Below are positions 39,924-40,735 of a stretch of DNA of 40,735 nucleotides, one piece after another. The position numbers and the translations under genes were made by a program. Numbering within the stretch: position 1 is the first letter of the stretch; every line of letters starts with the position of its first letter. This DNA comes from Actinomycetota bacterium. Its GTDB lineage: Bacteria > Actinomycetota > Acidimicrobiia > Spongiisociales > UBA5794. A model generated the notes under the pieces. The model did no database searches and was not told the origin of the DNA. It was given only the letters and a program-made list of their open reading frames with translations. The stretch spans positions 1-40,735 of the forward strand of contig JAADIG010000031.1 of NCBI GenBank assembly GCA_013151445.1. The letters run 5' to 3'.

Positions 39924-40735
39924 ATGTCAGTGAGATTGACCTACCCGGATGGCTCTATTCACGAGTTCGACTCCGGCACGACGGGGTATGACGTTGCTAT
40001 GAGTATTGGCTCACGTCTTGCCAAGGCAGCGGTCGCAGTCAAGATCGATGACGCTCCCTACGACCTGCATCGGCCGATCGAAACCGGGGGACGTTTTGCG
40101 GTGATTACCGCGGCATCGGATGATGGCAGGTTCATCGTCCGACATTCCACCGCCCATGTGTTGGCCCAGGCTGTGCTCGATCTCCACGAAGGCTCGACCT
40201 TCGCCATCGGGCCACCCATCACGGACGGGTTCTACTACGACTTCAACATCGGCCGACCATTCACACCCGAGGACCTCGATGCCCTTGAGGAAAGAATGGA
40301 CGAGATCATTGCCGAGGATCAACCATTCGAGCGTGGTGTCCTGGCGATCCCGGACGCCCTCGACGTGTTCAAGGACCACAAATACAAGGTCGAGATCATT
40401 CACGGGGTCGACGAAGCACAGGGCGCCGGATCTGATGAGGTATCGATTTATCGCAACCTCTCCTTCGTGGATCTGTGTCGCGGCCCTCACGTGCCGTCGA
40501 CGGGGCGGATCAAAGCGAAGAAACTGCTCCGCTCCGCAGGAGCGTATTGGCGTGGAGACGAAAAGCGGGACCAGCTCCAGAGAATCTATGGCACTGCATG
40601 GGAGTCCAAAAAGGAGCTTGATGCCTACCTTTTCCGTATCGAGGAAGCCAAGCGCCGCGATCATCGCAAACTAGGTGCCGAACTCGACCTGTTCTCCTTT
40701 CCAGCCAAACTTGGACCCGGTTTGGCGGTGTGGCA
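39924..40735 (+). CDS. thrS: Threonyl-tRNA synthetase (5' part, runs off the window)
   Basis: The frame is open from ATG 39924 to the right edge (about 270 codons of an expected 630-690). Residues 1-60 form the TGS domain (RLTYPDGSIHEFDSGTTGYD). The editing domain follows with VRHSTAHVLAQAV (HxxxH metal site), FAIGPPITDGFYYDF and DLCRGPHVPSTGRIKAKKLL (Cys and His ligands). LRSAGAYWRGDEKRDQLQRI and EAKRRDHRKLG mark the start of the catalytic domain. The enzyme charges tRNA-Thr and removes mischarged Ser. AAGGAAG six bases upstream is the Shine-Dalgarno. Confidence 0.97.
   Translation, partial: MSVRLTYPDGSIHEFDSGTTGYDVAMSIGSRLAKAAVAVKIDDAPYDLHRPIETGGRFAVITAASDDGRFIVRHSTAHVLAQAVLDLHEGSTFAIGPPITDGFYYDFNIGRPFTPEDLDALEERMDEIIAEDQPFERGVLAIPDALDVFKDHKYKVEIIHGVDEAQGAGSDEVSIYRNLSFVDLCRGPHVPSTGRIKAKKLLRSAGAYWRGDEKRDQLQRIYGTAWESKKELDAYLFRIEEAKRRDHRKLGAELDLFSFPAKLGPGLAVW

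Overview
The window (about 40.7 kb, moderately high G+C) looks like chromosome of an actinomycete, most likely of the Acidimicrobiia or a related deep actinobacterial group. The reasons are a mycothiol synthase (MshD) gene, a low-molecular-weight arsenate reductase of the kind actinobacteria couple to mycothiol, a DivIVA-like coiled-coil protein, several starts with no Shine-Dalgarno, secreted proteins with long Ser/Thr/Pro linkers, and an S-layer-homology (SLH) protein with a Cys-Asn-Pro-Pro motif in every SLH unit. The genus is inference. No rRNA, tRNA, CRISPR array, insertion sequence or prophage is visible.

Layout. 1-3.5 kb: the end of an unidentified gene, a small membrane protein, a decayed reading frame, a VOC-fold protein, a seven-bladed-propeller lipoprotein and a small EF-Tu-domain-2-like protein. 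3.6-5.6 kb: an arsenic cassette (arsR, acr3, arsC) with a leaderless-looking promoter and two matching inverted repeats as probable ArsR sites. 5.7-10.5 kb: a VIT/CCC1-type transporter, an orphan CHASE-type histidine kinase rich in unusual codons, and the SLH protein. 10.6-14.2 kb: a translationally coupled chromate-type operon (coiled-coil small protein, MFS transporter, ChrB-domain protein) behind a promoter overlapped by a long palindrome, divergent from a cysteine synthase fused to a rhodanese domain. 14.2-21.2 kb: a Thr-rich secreted protein, Kup potassium transporter, a ClC-CBS-RCK_C chloride transporter, polyphosphate kinase 2 and a PlsC-like acyltransferase, closed by a 20-bp perfect hairpin terminator.

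21.4-28.2 kb: an RRM protein, a probably frameshifted small gene, an acyl-CoA thioesterase overlapping an HxlR regulator, a divergent thiolase, an NTR/TIMP-like anchored protein, a cytochrome P450 and a cation/proton antiporter. 28.3-35.5 kb: a complete histidine-utilisation locus (hutH, hutU, an M20-type amidohydrolase, hutF, hutI). Because hutF is present and hutG is absent, the M20 enzyme is the obvious candidate for the last step, N-formylglutamate to glutamate plus formate. 35.6-40.7 kb: an orphan Flp pilin divergent from the DivIVA-like gene, a patatin-like phospholipase, mshD, a zinc-ribbon microprotein, an aminoglycoside-phosphotransferase-fold protein with an altered active site, and the 5' part of thrS running off the end.

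The most promising points for follow-up are the M20 replacement of HutG, the chromate-type operon facing a rhodanese-fused cysteine synthase, the paired ArsR operators, the pilin/DivIVA-like divergent pair, and three stretches that read as frameshifted or undescribed small genes.
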